Source of the DNA: Clostridia bacterium
GTDB taxonomy: Bacteria > Bacillota > Clostridia > Oscillospirales > Acutalibacteraceae
Assembly: GCA_017403185.1 (NCBI GenBank)
Contig: JAFQON010000022.1
Location: 1 to 50,540 of the forward strand
Length of the DNA: 50,540 bases
Reading direction: 5' to 3'
Of the stretch, positions 8,637 through 16,511 are shown one piece after another. Each line of letters opens with the position of its first letter. Within the stretch, counting starts at the first letter, position 1. The translations under genes were made by a program, and so were the position numbers. A model generated the notes under the pieces. The model saw only the letters and a program-made list of their open reading frames with translations. It had not been told where the DNA came from and did not search any database.

Positions 8637-9938
8637 TTACCCGACAATTCCGTACAAAAGCGGTTTTGCTGACGGCTTTTCGTCACTCACGGTTACAGAT
8701 TCATTAAACTGTAACACAGCATTTTTAAAAAGTGCATCGTCTGAACAGAGAAGAGTTGCGATTACATCGTCTTTTTCAACCTTATCGCCCGTCTTTTTGT
8801 GAAGAATTATACCCGCCGAAGGGTCAATATCATCCTCTTTTGTCTGCCTGCCTGCACCGAGTGCAACGCAGGCAAGACCGATTCCCTCAGCATTCATATG
8901 TGTAACATATCCGCTTTCTGCCGCTTTGACATCGAGCGAGAATTCTGCTTTCGGAAAAAGCTCCGTATTTCGTACATACTCCGCATCACCGCCCTGAAGA
9001 GCAACCATTTCGGCAAGCTTTTTGAGTGCCGAGCCGTCATCGATTTTTGATTTTGCAAGAAGTTTGCATTCATCAAAGCTACCCTTACCTGCAAGCTCAA
9101 GAAGCTTTGCTGCAAGAAGAATACAGATTTCAGTCAAATCCTCGGGACCGTTGCCTTTGAGTGTTTCAACCGCTTCAATAATTTCAAGTGAATTGCCGAT
9201 GCTTTTGCCGAGCGGAGTATCCATATCGGTAATGAGAGCTGCAATTTTTCTGCCTGCTCCCCTGCCGATTTCAACCATTTTCTCCGCAAGCTCGATTGCA
9301 GATTTCTCATCTTTCATAAATGCACCGCTGCCGCATTTGACATCAAGCACAATACAGTCAGCTCCGCCCGCAAGCTTTTTGCTCATAATGCTTGAGGCGA
9401 TAAGGGACATATTGTCAACAGTTTCAGTTGCATCACGCAGGCCGTAAAGCTTTTTATCAGCAGGGCAAAGCTTGCCCGACTGACCTGCCACACAGATGCC
9501 GCATTCATTGACAATTGAAATAAACTCGTCTGTTTCAAGCGAGGTTTTAAATCCCGGTATTGATTCAAGCTTGTCAACCGTGCCGCCTGTGTGACCGAGC
9601 CCTCTGCCACTCATTTTGGCAATTTTCACGCCACATTCTGCAACAATCGGTGCAACAACAAGAGTTGTTTTATCGCCTACACCGCCTGTTGAATGCTTGT
9701 CACCCGTTATACCGTTTATTGCAGATAAATCCGCCATATCACCCGAGCGAGCCATTGCATCGGTCAAATCAAGAGTTTCTCTCTCATCAAGACCGTTAAA
9801 GCATATAGCCATGAGCAAAGCCGAAAGCTGATAATCCTTAACGCTGCCGTCCGCCGCACCGAAAGCGAAATATTCAATTTCCTCTTTTGTAAGTGAAAAA
9901 CCGTTACGCTTTTTGCGGATAATTTCTTTTATATTCAT
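8637..9938 (-). CDS. deoA: Pyrimidine-nucleoside (thymidine) phosphorylase
   Basis: A 433-residue enzyme that splits thymidine, deoxyuridine or uridine with phosphate to free base and (deoxy)ribose-1-phosphate. The family signature is intact: SGRGLGHTGGTVDKLE near residues 109-124, preceded by the phosphate-binding KHSTGGVGDK. The length is standard for the DeoA/Pdp family. In low-GC Gram-positives the enzyme usually accepts both uridine and thymidine. It is the last gene of the salvage operon; its start lies 3 bp after cdd and its ribosome binding site is inside the cdd 3' end, so translation is coupled. No clear terminator is visible before 8637. Confidence 0.93.
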   Translation of the reverse strand: MNIKEIIRKKRNGFSLTKEEIEYFAFGAADGSVKDYQLSALLMAICFNGLDERETLDLTDAMARSGDMADLSAINGITGDKHSTGGVGDKTTLVVAPIVAECGVKIAKMSGRGLGHTGGTVDKLESIPGFKTSLETDEFISIVNECGICVAGQSGKLCPADKKLYGLRDATETVDNMSLIASSIMSKKLAGGADCIVLDVKCGSGAFMKDEKSAIELAEKMVEIGRGAGRKIAALITDMDTPLGKSIGNSLEIIEAVETLKGNGPEDLTEICILLAAKLLELAGKGSFDECKLLAKSKIDDGSALKKLAEMVALQGGDAEYVRNTELFPKAEFSLDVKAAESGYVTHMNAEGIGLACVALGAGRQTKEDDIDPSAGIILHKKTGDKVEKDDVIATLLCSDDALFKNAVLQFNESVTVSDEKPSAKPLLYGIVG

Positions 9939-9941
9939 TAA

Positions 9942-10349
9942 TCAAACCTCACGCTTATCAAAGCTTGCGGGCAAAAGCTCCGCAAGAGTCATTGATTTAT
10001 AATCATCAGGAGTTTTTGCAATTATTACTTCAAAATCCGCACCACAGAATTCTTTCATTACCTGCCTGCAGACCCCGCAGGGCGGACAATAATTCTCAGG
10101 GGATTTCTCAGCATTGCCGCCGACAACGACTATTTTAACAAAATCACGCTTACCTTCGGAAACTGCTTTGAAAAAAGCTGTTCTTTCCGCACAGTTTGTG
10201 GGCGAAAAAGCAGAGTTTTCGATGTTGCAACCCGTGTAAACCGAGCCGTCACCGCAAAGCAGAGCAGCTCCGACAGCAAAACCCGAATACGGACAATACG
10301 CCTTTTCACGAGCCTGCAATGCGATTTCAATGAGCTGCGAATTGTTCAT
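9942..10349 (-). CDS. cdd: Cytidine deaminase
   Basis: A 135-residue homotetrameric-type cytidine/deoxycytidine deaminase producing uridine/deoxyuridine for the phosphorylase encoded next to it. The zinc and catalytic site is complete: C53-A-E55 (NCAERTA) and C91-GV-C94 (PPCGVCRQ). Cysteine in all three ligand positions is the short Gram-positive form. The start overlaps the deoD stop (ATGA), with GGAGGCGACGG upstream. Confidence 0.93.
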   Translation of the reverse strand: MNNSQLIEIALQAREKAYCPYSGFAVGAALLCGDGSVYTGCNIENSAFSPTNCAERTAFFKAVSEGKRDFVKIVVVGGNAEKSPENYCPPCGVCRQVMKEFCGADFEVIIAKTPDDYKSMTLAELLPASFDKREV

Positions 10350-11062
10350 TCCGTCGCCTCCAATGCAATTTCAATCATTTTGTTGAAGGTCTGCTCTCTT
10401 TCAAGAGCGGTGCATTCCTCTCCGCTTGAGAGCGGACAATCCGAAATCGTGCAGATTGCGAGAGCCTTTTTGCCGCTTCTTGACGCATTCATATACAGTG
10501 CGGCACATTCCATTTCAATTGCGAGCACACCCATTTTCTGCCACTCAGAAAGGCTGTTTGCATCATCATAGAATGTATCTGACGAAAGCAGGTTGCCGAT
10601 ATACGGCTTTACACCGAGCCTTTCGGCGGCTTTAACTGCATTCTGAAGTGTTCCGTAATCCGCAATCGGTGCAAATGTGCCGGGCAGACGGTATTGATCT
10701 GCATAAGCGGAATTGGTGCACGCACCCATACCGAAAACAACATCCCTGAGATGAAGCTCGGGGCTGATTGCTCCCGCAGAGCCGACTCTGATTATTGTAT
10801 CAACATCATAAAAATTAAAAAGCTCATAGGAATAAATACCGATTGACGGCATACCCATTCCCGATGCCATAACCGAAACTCTTTTACCTTTATAATATCC
10901 CGTGTAGCCCTGAACTCCTCTTGTGTTATTGACAAGCACGGCATTTTCGAGAAAATTCTCTGCAATATATTTTGCTCTTAAAGGATCTCCCGGCATAAGC
11001 ACGGTTTTGGCAAACGCATCTTTTTCAGTTGCAGCAATATGCGGCGTGGGTAATTTACTCAT
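10346..11062 (-). CDS. deoD: Purine-nucleoside phosphorylase, DeoD type
   Basis: A 238-residue enzyme of the hexameric PNP family that releases purine bases from (deoxy)nucleosides. The N-terminus PTPHIAATEKDAFAKTVLMP and the phosphate loop PGDPLRAKYIAENFLE are characteristic, as are RVGSAGAI and the nucleoside-binding AIEMECAALY. It lies between deoC and cdd with ATGA overlap downstream. The released deoxyribose-1-phosphate would need phosphopentomutase before DeoC; that gene is not in this operon. Confidence 0.93.
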   Translation of the reverse strand: MSKLPTPHIAATEKDAFAKTVLMPGDPLRAKYIAENFLENAVLVNNTRGVQGYTGYYKGKRVSVMASGMGMPSIGIYSYELFNFYDVDTIIRVGSAGAISPELHLRDVVFGMGACTNSAYADQYRLPGTFAPIADYGTLQNAVKAAERLGVKPYIGNLLSSDTFYDDANSLSEWQKMGVLAIEMECAALYMNASRSGKKALAICTISDCPLSSGEECTALEREQTFNKMIEIALEATE

Positions 11063-11074
11063 AAGAAAGCCTCC

Positions 11075-11740
11075 TTAATATCCCGTTACCTCTTGATTCT
11101 TGACAAGCTTAACTATTGCGCTTGTGCCGAGTCTTTCACAGCCAAGATTAAGATAATCCTCGGCATCTGCAAACGAGCGTATACCGCCCGCAGCCTTCAT
11201 ACTGACTTTTTCGCCGATATGCTTTGCAAAAAGCGAAATATCTTCTCTTGTTGCGCCGCCTTTTGAAAAGCCTGTTGAGGTTTTGATAAAATCAGCACCC
11301 GATTCGGTTACAACACGGCACATCTCGATTTTCTCATCATCCGTCAAAAGGCAGGTTTCGATAATAACCTTTAATATTTTGTCACCGCAAGCGGTCTTTA
11401 CCATTTTAATTTCATTTAATATTTCATCAAATCTGCCGTCTTTTGCCCAGCCGACATTGATAACCATATCAATTTCATCCGCACCGTTTTCAACAGCGTT
11501 TTTTGCCTCAAAAGCTTTCACTTCTGAGGTTGAATAGCCGTTCGGAAAGCCTATAACCGTGCAGATTGCAAGCTTACCCTCAACATACTCCGCCGCCTTT
11601 TTAACATATGACGCAGGAATACACACGCTTGCGGTTTTATATTTCATTCCGTCATCACAGATTTGCTTTATATCATCCCATTTTGCATCAACTGCGAGAA
11701 GTGTGTGGTCACAATGCGAAAGAATTTTTTCGATATTCAT
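11075..11740 (-). CDS. deoC: Deoxyribose-phosphate aldolase
   Basis: A 221-residue class I aldolase that splits 2-deoxyribose-5-phosphate to glyceraldehyde-3-phosphate and acetaldehyde. ATG 11740 is chosen because AAAGG lies 8 nt upstream; a GTG nine bases earlier overlaps the preceding gene. The barrel landmarks are visible: CDHTLLA near the N-terminus, [33 protein letters not shown] (Schiff-base lysine) and [10 protein letters not shown]. It joins purine and pyrimidine nucleoside breakdown to central metabolism. Confidence 0.93.
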   Translation of the reverse strand: MNIEKILSHCDHTLLAVDAKWDDIKQICDDGMKYKTASVCIPASYVKKAAEYVEGKLAICTVIGFPNGYSTSEVKAFEAKNAVENGADEIDMVINVGWAKDGRFDEILNEIKMVKTACGDKILKVIIETCLLTDDEKIEMCRVVTESGADFIKTSTGFSKGGATREDISLFAKHIGEKVSMKAAGGIRSFADAEDYLNLGCERLGTSAIVKLVKNQEVTGY

Positions 11741-11741
11741 A

Positions 11742-12569
11742 CTATTCACCTTTCAAAGCATATTTTTCAATCATTTGTGCTACGCCGTCCTCGGCATTTG
11801 ACGGTGCGGAAAACCGTGCACTCGCCTTGCATATTTCATCGCCGTTTTCCATTGCGAACGAATAATAAGCATACCTGAGCATCGTTGCATCATTTGAAGC
11901 GTCTCCGAAAGTCATTGCTTCATCGGAGTTTATGCCCATAATTTTGCATAGTCCGTCGAGTGCCGTGCCTTTATCGGAGCCTACAGCCGTTGCAGACACA
12001 ACACCCGCAAGAGCCGAGGTAAGCACCAGACCGTTTGACTCGAAAAAATCAAATATGGTTTTTTTCAATTCGTCGCTGTCACCATAGAAAACATCTATAA
12101 GCTCCGCACCTTTGCCCTTCACAGCCGCCGCCAGATCATCACAAACAACAAGCTTTGACGCAAATTCCTCAAGAAAATCCGACGGTAAACCGTCGTTTTC
12201 AAAAAATCTGTCGCTCCCCTTCTGAACATATGTCGAACCCTCAATATAAATATTATAGTATACAGGCAAGGTATTAAGAAGTGCAATCGCCTGCGCCGTG
12301 ATTTCGGGAGTAACAAGATTTGTATAAATAAACTTATTGTTGTTTCTGTCATAAACCGATGCGCCGTTTGAGCATATAACATAATCCGCAAACGGAATCT
12401 GATTTGTCACGCCTTTTGTAAATTCAAGAGCTCTGCCCGTTGCAACGGTAATTTTTATGCCGTTATCATGTGCATCAAGCAATGCCTGCTTTGTTCTCGG
12501 GGTAACCGTTAAATGATCAGGCGCCATAAGCGTGCCGTCAAGGTCTGTTGCGATAATTTTAACTGCCAT
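11742..12569 (-). CDS. Cof-type HAD-IIB sugar-phosphate/nucleotide phosphatase
   Basis: A 275-residue cytoplasmic HAD hydrolase. Motif I is [10 protein letters not shown] with the nucleophile Asp near residue 8, motif II is VATGRALEF, and motifs III/IV appear as the lysine in GSDKGTAL and [14 protein letters not shown] type IIB cap lies between motifs II and III. Substrates of this family are broad (sugar phosphates, nucleotides, FMN). First position in the salvage operon suggests a (deoxy)ribose-phosphate or nucleotide, but this is a guess. GAGGAGAAAG precedes the ATG. Confidence 0.85.
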   Translation of the reverse strand: MAVKIIATDLDGTLMAPDHLTVTPRTKQALLDAHDNGIKITVATGRALEFTKGVTNQIPFADYVICSNGASVYDRNNNKFIYTNLVTPEITAQAIALLNTLPVYYNIYIEGSTYVQKGSDRFFENDGLPSDFLEEFASKLVVCDDLAAAVKGKGAELIDVFYGDSDELKKTIFDFFESNGLVLTSALAGVVSATAVGSDKGTALDGLCKIMGINSDEAMTFGDASNDATMLRYAYYSFAMENGDEICKASARFSAPSNAEDGVAQMIEKYALKGE

Positions 12570-12639
12570 TACTTTCTCCTCAGCTTTATCAATATATTTA
12601 ACAGTATATCACCGCCCGCAAATATATGTCAAGAAAATC

Positions 12640-12669
12640 AATGTCAAAGATTTACAGGCAACATATAAT
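12640..12669 (+). promoter_or_regulatory. Possible sigma-E-type promoter of the cotJ operon
   Basis: CATATAAT at 12662-12669 resembles the -10 element of mother-cell sigma-E promoters (CATACAAT). It lies about 43 bp before the cotJA start. The -35 region (TCAAAGA, about 12644) matches only weakly. CotJ operons of Bacillus are sigma-E controlled, so this site is plausible but unproven. Confidence 0.35.
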
Positions 12670-12711
12670 ATAACAGAGGTATATCCTCAAACTACGAAAG
12701 GAATGATTGAC

Positions 12712-12930
12712 ATGCCGGATTACGGATACCGTTATCCTCAGCAAAGGCAGGCTCACAAACACGAAACCTGCCACGGCACAATCTCTCCTCTGCCCGCAAA
12801 CCCCGTTGTTGCAATGCTGTATGTTCCAATGCAGACCGATACAACCGTGTTTGACGAAATAAAGGCGCTTGAATGCGGAACACTGTTCCCCGTTCTGAGC
12901 AAGCCCTTTGCAGGGAAGTGCTGCCGATGA
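12712..12930 (+). CDS. cotJA: Spore coat associated protein CotJA
   Basis: A 72-residue small coat protein. The core PLPANPVVAMLYVPMQ and the C-terminal GTLFPVLSKPF match the CotJA family (Bacillus: APPNLYLGFQPP ... GTLWPALYDPY). The start is ATG 12712 with AAAGGA upstream; an in-frame ATG at 12703 is too close to that box. It is the first gene of cotJABC, on the plus strand opposite to the salvage operon. CotJA is needed for CotJC assembly into the inner coat in Bacillus. The presence of cotJ implies a sporulating lineage. Confidence 0.88.
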   Translation: MPDYGYRYPQQRQAHKHETCHGTISPLPANPVVAMLYVPMQTDTTVFDEIKALECGTLFPVLSKPFAGKCCR

Positions 12931-13178
12931 CTCACCGTGAAGCAATGCTCAAAAAGCTGAGTGCGGCCCAATTTGCACTTTGGGAAATGCACCTTTATCT
13001 TGATACACACCCGTGGGATCTGCAAATGCTTGAAGCACATAACAGAGCAGCAATCAAATGCAAGGCACTGCGAACGGAATTTGAAGAAAAATTCTGCCCG
13101 CTTACCGCAGATAAAGCACAGGGCTTTGAATGGCTCAAAGGCCCCTGGCCCTGGGAGATTGAGGAGTGTGACTGCTGA
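12927..13178 (+). CDS. cotJB: Spore coat protein CotJB
   Basis: An 83-residue coat protein. The start ATG overlaps the cotJA stop (ATGA). The family pattern MLKKLSAAQFALWEMHLYLD, THPWDLQML and FEWLKGPWPWE is clear and close to the CotJB consensus. It is intact and ends overlapping the cotJC start in the same way, so the operon is translationally coupled. Confidence 0.9.
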   Translation: MTHREAMLKKLSAAQFALWEMHLYLDTHPWDLQMLEAHNRAAIKCKALRTEFEEKFCPLTADKAQGFEWLKGPWPWEIEECDC

Positions 13179-13291
13179 TGTTTGTATACGAAAAGAAATT
13201 GCAGTATCCCGTTAAAATCAAAAACCCCAATCCGAAATACGCACAGATTATTATAAGTCAGTATGGAGGTGCTAATTGTAAAAAGATATAA
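13178..13291 (+). pseudogene. cotJC: cotJC, 5' fragment (split by prophage)
   Basis: CotJC is the manganese-catalase-like coat protein encoded last in cotJABC. Only codons 1-30 are host-derived: they begin MFVYEKKLQYPVKIKNPNPK and end ISQYGG. The frame then runs into phage DNA (ANCKKI) and stops at 13291. A full CotJC has about 190 residues. The next stretch (QYGGPDGELGASLRYLSQRF) is found in the same frame at 49,548 on the other side of the prophage. The start overlaps the cotJB stop, so the operon layout is undisturbed up to the break. Confidence 0.92.
13262..13289. other. Prophage left attachment site (attL)
   Basis: Host cotJC ends within TATGG (13262-13266), which is also present at the right junction (49548-49552). 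The adjoining phage arm AATTGTAAAAAGATAT (13274-13289) is the reverse complement, with one internal mismatch, of the phage arm at the right junction. The crossover dinucleotide cannot be fixed beyond the shared TATGG. Confidence 0.85.
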
Positions 13292-13312
13292 CTTTCATTA
13301 CAAGACACCGCA

Positions 13313-13335
13313 CCATGTGACAATTCATCACATGG
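13313..13335. other. Short perfect hairpin beside attL
   Basis: CCATGTGA and TCACATGG form an 8-bp stem with a 7-nt loop, 24 bp inside the prophage. No T-run follows on either strand, so it is not an obvious terminator. Its place next to attL allows a role in recombination or as a protein site; this is speculative. Confidence 0.35.
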
Positions 13336-13344
13336 TTGGTCTGC

Positions 13345-13404
13345 AAAAAAGAAAACCGCCGAGAAGGTAATCAGGTGTTATGCCTGAAAGCCCTCTCGGC
13401 GGTT
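13345..13404 (-). terminator. Terminator of the leftward phage operon
   Basis: An 11-bp GC-rich stem (AACCGCCGAGA / TCTCGGCGGTT, 13354-13364 with 13394-13404) encloses a smaller TCAGG/CCTGA hairpin. On the minus strand it is followed by TTTTCTTTTTT. It lies between the last phage gene and attL and would insulate cotJ from phage transcription. Confidence 0.85.
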
Positions 13405-13459
13405 AGTTTGTTGCAAAAGTTATTAAAAAAATCGAGGCTATTTTATTTACTTTTTAAAA

Positions 13460-13555
13460 TCAGAATGATTGGAATAAATCCATCATAAATCCGATGGGAT
13501 CTTCCACAAACATCCATATATATATTCCGAGCACTGAAACAATAAAGTGTATCAT
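13460..13555 (-). CDS. Small hydrophobic phage peptide
   Basis: A 31-codon frame (begins MIHFIVSVLGIYIWMF) starting one base after the stop of the upstream gene, with GAAGGTG about 9 nt ahead. The N-terminal half is a possible membrane helix. Its position at the end of the lysis module would suit a small lysis-accessory peptide. There are no homology clues, so coding status is uncertain. Confidence 0.4.
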   Translation of the reverse strand: MIHFIVSVLGIYIWMFVEDPIGFMMDLFQSF

Positions 13556-13556
13556 A

Positions 13557-13805
13557 TTATATTTCACCTTCCCATTCTCCGTGGACAATGCCGTGTTCGT
13601 TATACACATCAAACCACTCTCCGCAATAGTTATATAAATCTATGCGAAGCTCAAGGATTCTTTTAAGTGTTTTACAAGTATACACTTTCATACCTTGATG
13701 CTTGTTTTCGATGCCTTCAAACTGATTTCTGTAATAACGATTGTGTCGAGGGTGTTTATAAACTGCTCTATCTTCGTTTTCGTCATTTTTTCTAAGATAA
13801 AACAT
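13557..13805 (-). CDS. Hypothetical phage protein
   Basis: An 82-residue, Tyr- and charge-rich soluble protein (starts MFYLRKNDENED) that I do not recognise. The start at 13805 is set by GAGGAG 7 nt upstream, inside the end of the endolysin gene, so it is coupled to the endolysin. It is the second-last gene of the late operon. Confidence 0.6.
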   Translation of the reverse strand: MFYLRKNDENEDRAVYKHPRHNRYYRNQFEGIENKHQGMKVYTCKTLKRILELRIDLYNYCGEWFDVYNEHGIVHGEWEGEI

Positions 13806-13806
13806 A

Positions 13807-14739
13807 TCACAACTCCTCAAAATAATTCTTGTGAGCCCACATTTCTTTGGTGTTGCTGATTTTGCGCCAAGAGCCTTTAGTTTCGTAAACCATTACAATC
13901 ATGCCCTTGGGAAAATCATTATCAGCAGCTTTGCCGCAGTTTGCAATCACCTGCTCCTGCTGATATTCGGTGAATTCGTCAAACCTAACACGGGCAAACC
14001 CTGTACCGGGACCTCGGCGGACATTAACAGCCTTTGTTACTTTATAAATTGTTTTACCGTCAATTCCTTCACGGTGAATAGGTCTGAGAACACCGAGAAA
14101 ATCTCTGTTATAACTCCACTCTGTCACCTTCATGGCATCGTTGTTGCCCGTTGCGTTTTGGTCGTACATAACCACCTTCGTCAGCGTGCAATTTTCGGTC
14201 GCAATGCCTATGTGCCCGCAATTATGCGAGCTGCTGAATTTCTTACCGAATACGCATATATCGCCCTTCATCGGAATTAACTTCGGAGAATTCTTTATTC
14301 TCACAAAATTCTTATTAAGGAACGGATGCAGCATGAAGTTGTTGAAATATGTATGGGCGTTGCCGATTGACTTCGGAGTAATATCGAACACATATTTAAG
14401 ATACATCTTGATGAGGTCAACACACTGTGCGCTGTATGCGCCGTCATAATCCGTAGCCTTGCCGAGATACTTCTTTATGAAAGCATCGAGGGTCATTGTG
14501 CCTGCGCCCTTTCCCGCAAGGCGTGCATCAATCATATCTCGCACCATATTCCACACGGCGGATATGCCTGCGGCTCCTGCGGCGATGAGGATACTGATGA
14601 GCACCTTTTTGAACACTGCGAAATCCGTTACTCCGATGAGTGCATCAACCGAGATAGCGGAGAGAAACGCCTGCACGAAGGTTTTGAGAGCTCTGATAGC
14701 GATATCCTTGAGCTTGTCCTTGTTGATTTTGAATTTCAT
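13807..14739 (-). CDS. Holin-endolysin fusion: N-terminal holin-like region, CHAP amidase/peptidase, SH3 domain
   Basis: A 310-residue lysis protein. Residues about 1-72 resemble a small phage holin (r1t/phi-type): ALKTFVQAFLSAISVD, then the hydrophobic helix VLISILIAAGAAGISAVW and a charged tail. A CHAP domain follows with catalytic C106 (SAQCVDL) and H176 (CGHIGIA); CHAP enzymes cut peptidoglycan cross-links or the muramyl-alanine bond. Residues about 230-310 form an SH3-type wall-binding domain (VNVRRGPGTGFARVR, then MWAHKNYF). Holin and endolysin are normally separate genes, so the fusion means the enzyme would be membrane-tethered until lysis. A separate XhlA-like membrane protein gene is adjacent. 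Confidence 0.8.
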   Translation of the reverse strand: MKFKINKDKLKDIAIRALKTFVQAFLSAISVDALIGVTDFAVFKKVLISILIAAGAAGISAVWNMVRDMIDARLAGKGAGTMTLDAFIKKYLGKATDYDGAYSAQCVDLIKMYLKYVFDITPKSIGNAHTYFNNFMLHPFLNKNFVRIKNSPKLIPMKGDICVFGKKFSSSHNCGHIGIATENCTLTKVVMYDQNATGNNDAMKVTEWSYNRDFLGVLRPIHREGIDGKTIYKVTKAVNVRRGPGTGFARVRFDEFTEYQQEQVIANCGKAADNDFPKGMIVMVYETKGSWRKISNTKEMWAHKNYFEEL

Positions 14740-14745
14740 TATGTA

Positions 14746-14994
14746 TCATCCTTTCATATGAAAATTTAAAAGAGTATTGATTGTGCCTTTGATTTCCTTG
14801 ATTTCAAGGTTAATGTTCTCTTTCCAAGCTTCGAGCTCGGTTGTTCGCTCGATGACATTATTATGCTTGTCAACCTTTTTCTCAAGCTGTTCAATACGAT
14901 AGCTTGTCAACTTAGAATTGACTATGATTCCCGCAAATGTTCCAAGTGCCGAACCAGCAAGAGTAATGAGCGATACAATGATTTCTGTTTTCAT
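14746..14994 (-). CDS. XhlA-like holin-associated membrane protein
   Basis: An 82-residue protein with an N-terminal membrane segment (IIVSLITLAGSALGTFAGII) followed by a coiled coil (YRIEQLEKKVDKHNNVIERT). This layout is common for small proteins next to phage lysins in Firmicutes (haemolysin XhlA/BhlA-type). The start at 14994 has GGAGGT upstream. It probably assists membrane permeabilisation; the family assignment is from layout and wording of motifs only. Confidence 0.6.
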   Translation of the reverse strand: MKTEIIVSLITLAGSALGTFAGIIVNSKLTSYRIEQLEKKVDKHNNVIERTTELEAWKENINLEIKEIKGTINTLLNFHMKG

Positions 14995-14995
14995 C

Positions 14996-15340
14996 TTAAC
15001 CTCCGCAGCAGGGGCACGGTGCCGAATATGTGACCTCAAACTCACTGAGCTTATAGTCCAGCACATCAAGAAGGATTTCTTCGGGAAGTCCGTCAACAAA
15101 GTATGCGGTTGCAATTGAAGCATCCTCACTGTTGTAATGACAGCCAACCACAACGCCGTCAAGGTTTTCAAGATAGGGGTTGGTGTATTTTGTGCCGTTT
15201 ACTGTCACTTTGCCGACAAGGCGGATGTGCTTGACCTCGGCTCCCTCGGGAAGCTCAGCACAGAAGCTGATGGAATTGGCACCCTTAAGCTGAGCATAGA
15301 TGCCGCCGTTGATTTCGTTTGATTTCATTGTTTTTTTCAT
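14996..15340 (-). CDS. Hypothetical phage protein with C-terminal CPCCGG
   Basis: A 114-residue protein that I do not recognise. GGAGGTAATTAAA precedes ATG 15340. It is beta-rich by composition and ends in APCPCCGG, a possible metal or disulfide motif. It lies between a tail-fibre-region gene and the lysis genes, so a baseplate or tail-tip accessory role is plausible. Confidence 0.55.
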   Translation of the reverse strand: MKKTMKSNEINGGIYAQLKGANSISFCAELPEGAEVKHIRLVGKVTVNGTKYTNPYLENLDGVVVGCHYNSEDASIATAYFVDGLPEEILLDVLDYKLSEFEVTYSAPCPCCGG

Positions 15341-15341
15341 T

Positions 15342-16283
15342 TTAATTACCTCCAAGATAATATATTTTAACTCCGCTATATTCGCCTGTAAGAAGCTTGC
15401 CACAAAGTTCGTTCCCCTGATAGTTGTCTTTAACTATCCGAAATAACACATACGTACCGAATTCGTTATCGAGCTGAGGCATATGGAAAATATGATGAAC
15501 TGCATCAGCTCCGAAGTTTGCTGACTGAGGAAATTGAGATGCTCGGATTTCGCCCCCATCTTGAAGCACTATGCCGACATCGAGAATTACAGCATCGTTG
15601 CCGCAAGGCATTGCACCGTCTGCAGCAGGATACATCAGCCCGATTATATCGTTTCCGTACCCGTCGAATATATCAACACCTGTCATCGCCTCAAGAAACA
15701 TACTGTTGACCGTGAAGCCGCCGACCTCTTCAAGAGCCTTGTTAACCTCTGCCCTGTGTTCAGCTACCCTCGATGCAACATCATATTGTGTTGCAAGCAC
15801 CTCACCTTTAAATGTGGGTCTTGTGTCAGCATTGTTGATGCCGAACGAATCAAGAACATCCTTGTTTGGGTGAGTGTGCCTTGTTTTTAAAATTTCTGAA
15901 ACAAAATCAGGGTTATCGGTGTCTGCAGAAATATCCTTACCGCTTGCAGAAGGAAGAAACCTCAAGCCGCTTACCATCATACTTTTTCCGATATATTCGC
16001 CTGCATCGTCATAAGCTTCAAGCTGTATACCGAGAACAGGATTCATTGTGAGTTGCTTCCAAAGCGGCACGGAAAGCGTTTCAGCCTTATTAAAAGGCTC
16101 GGAATGAATAAGCTCGCCACCCGTTACGAAAGCGATAACATAACTTGTTGCCGCCTTGTTTTCGGTAATTTCGGCAGGAGGAGTAATAATAAGCTCTGTT
16201 GCGTTGTGCTCACCTATTCTGCCGAGACAGCAGCCATCAACGCAGGGGTTGTCCTGCGTGAAATCAATCCTGAATTTTCTCAT
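15342..16283 (-). CDS. Putative baseplate/tail-fibre protein
   Basis: A 313-residue protein. The N-terminal ~110 residues are beta-rich and resemble the attachment part of upper baseplate (BppU-like) proteins: they start MRKFRIDFTQDNPCVDG and contain PLWKQLTMNPVLGIQLEAYD. The middle holds KTRHTHPNKDVLDSFG, a short sequence frequent at the collar of tail-fibre proteins. It follows the large tail protein and coiled-coil gene, where receptor-binding parts are usually encoded. Host-range function is inferred. Confidence 0.55.
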   Translation of the reverse strand: MRKFRIDFTQDNPCVDGCCLGRIGEHNATELIITPPAEITENKAATSYVIAFVTGGELIHSEPFNKAETLSVPLWKQLTMNPVLGIQLEAYDDAGEYIGKSMMVSGLRFLPSASGKDISADTDNPDFVSEILKTRHTHPNKDVLDSFGINNADTRPTFKGEVLATQYDVASRVAEHRAEVNKALEEVGGFTVNSMFLEAMTGVDIFDGYGNDIIGLMYPAADGAMPCGNDAVILDVGIVLQDGGEIRASQFPQSANFGADAVHHIFHMPQLDNEFGTYVLFRIVKDNYQGNELCGKLLTGEYSGVKIYYLGGN

Positions 16284-16500
16284 CTGCCGTCACCTCCTGC
16301 ACATTGTCTTCTTCGTTTGCTTCATCTATGAGCTGAAGAACAGCTTCTCTTGCACCTGTGAAAGCATTGAGATTTGCAACTGCCTGCTCTCTTTGCCTGC
16401 CGAGGTTTGCAATCTGTTTATCGATAGCTTCAATTGTTTTCAAGGCACTTGCCCTGCCCTGCTCTACCTCTGTGAGCTTTGCACTGAGTTTGTTAAGCAT
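16264..16500 (-). CDS. Small coiled-coil phage protein
   Basis: A 78-residue, almost entirely helical protein with heptad-like spacing (LTEVEQGRASALKTIEAIDK). It overlaps the next gene by 20 bp. Such short coiled-coil proteins often link tail-fibre components, but I cannot assign a family. Confidence 0.6.
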   Translation of the reverse strand: MLNKLSAKLTEVEQGRASALKTIEAIDKQIANLGRQREQAVANLNAFTGAREAVLQLIDEANEEDNVQEVTADEKIQD

Positions 16501-16511
16501 AATTTCACCTC

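Noticed and set aside
13313-13335. Hairpin near attL as the operon terminator.
   Set aside because: No T-run follows on either strand, and a much better terminator lies at 13345-13404.
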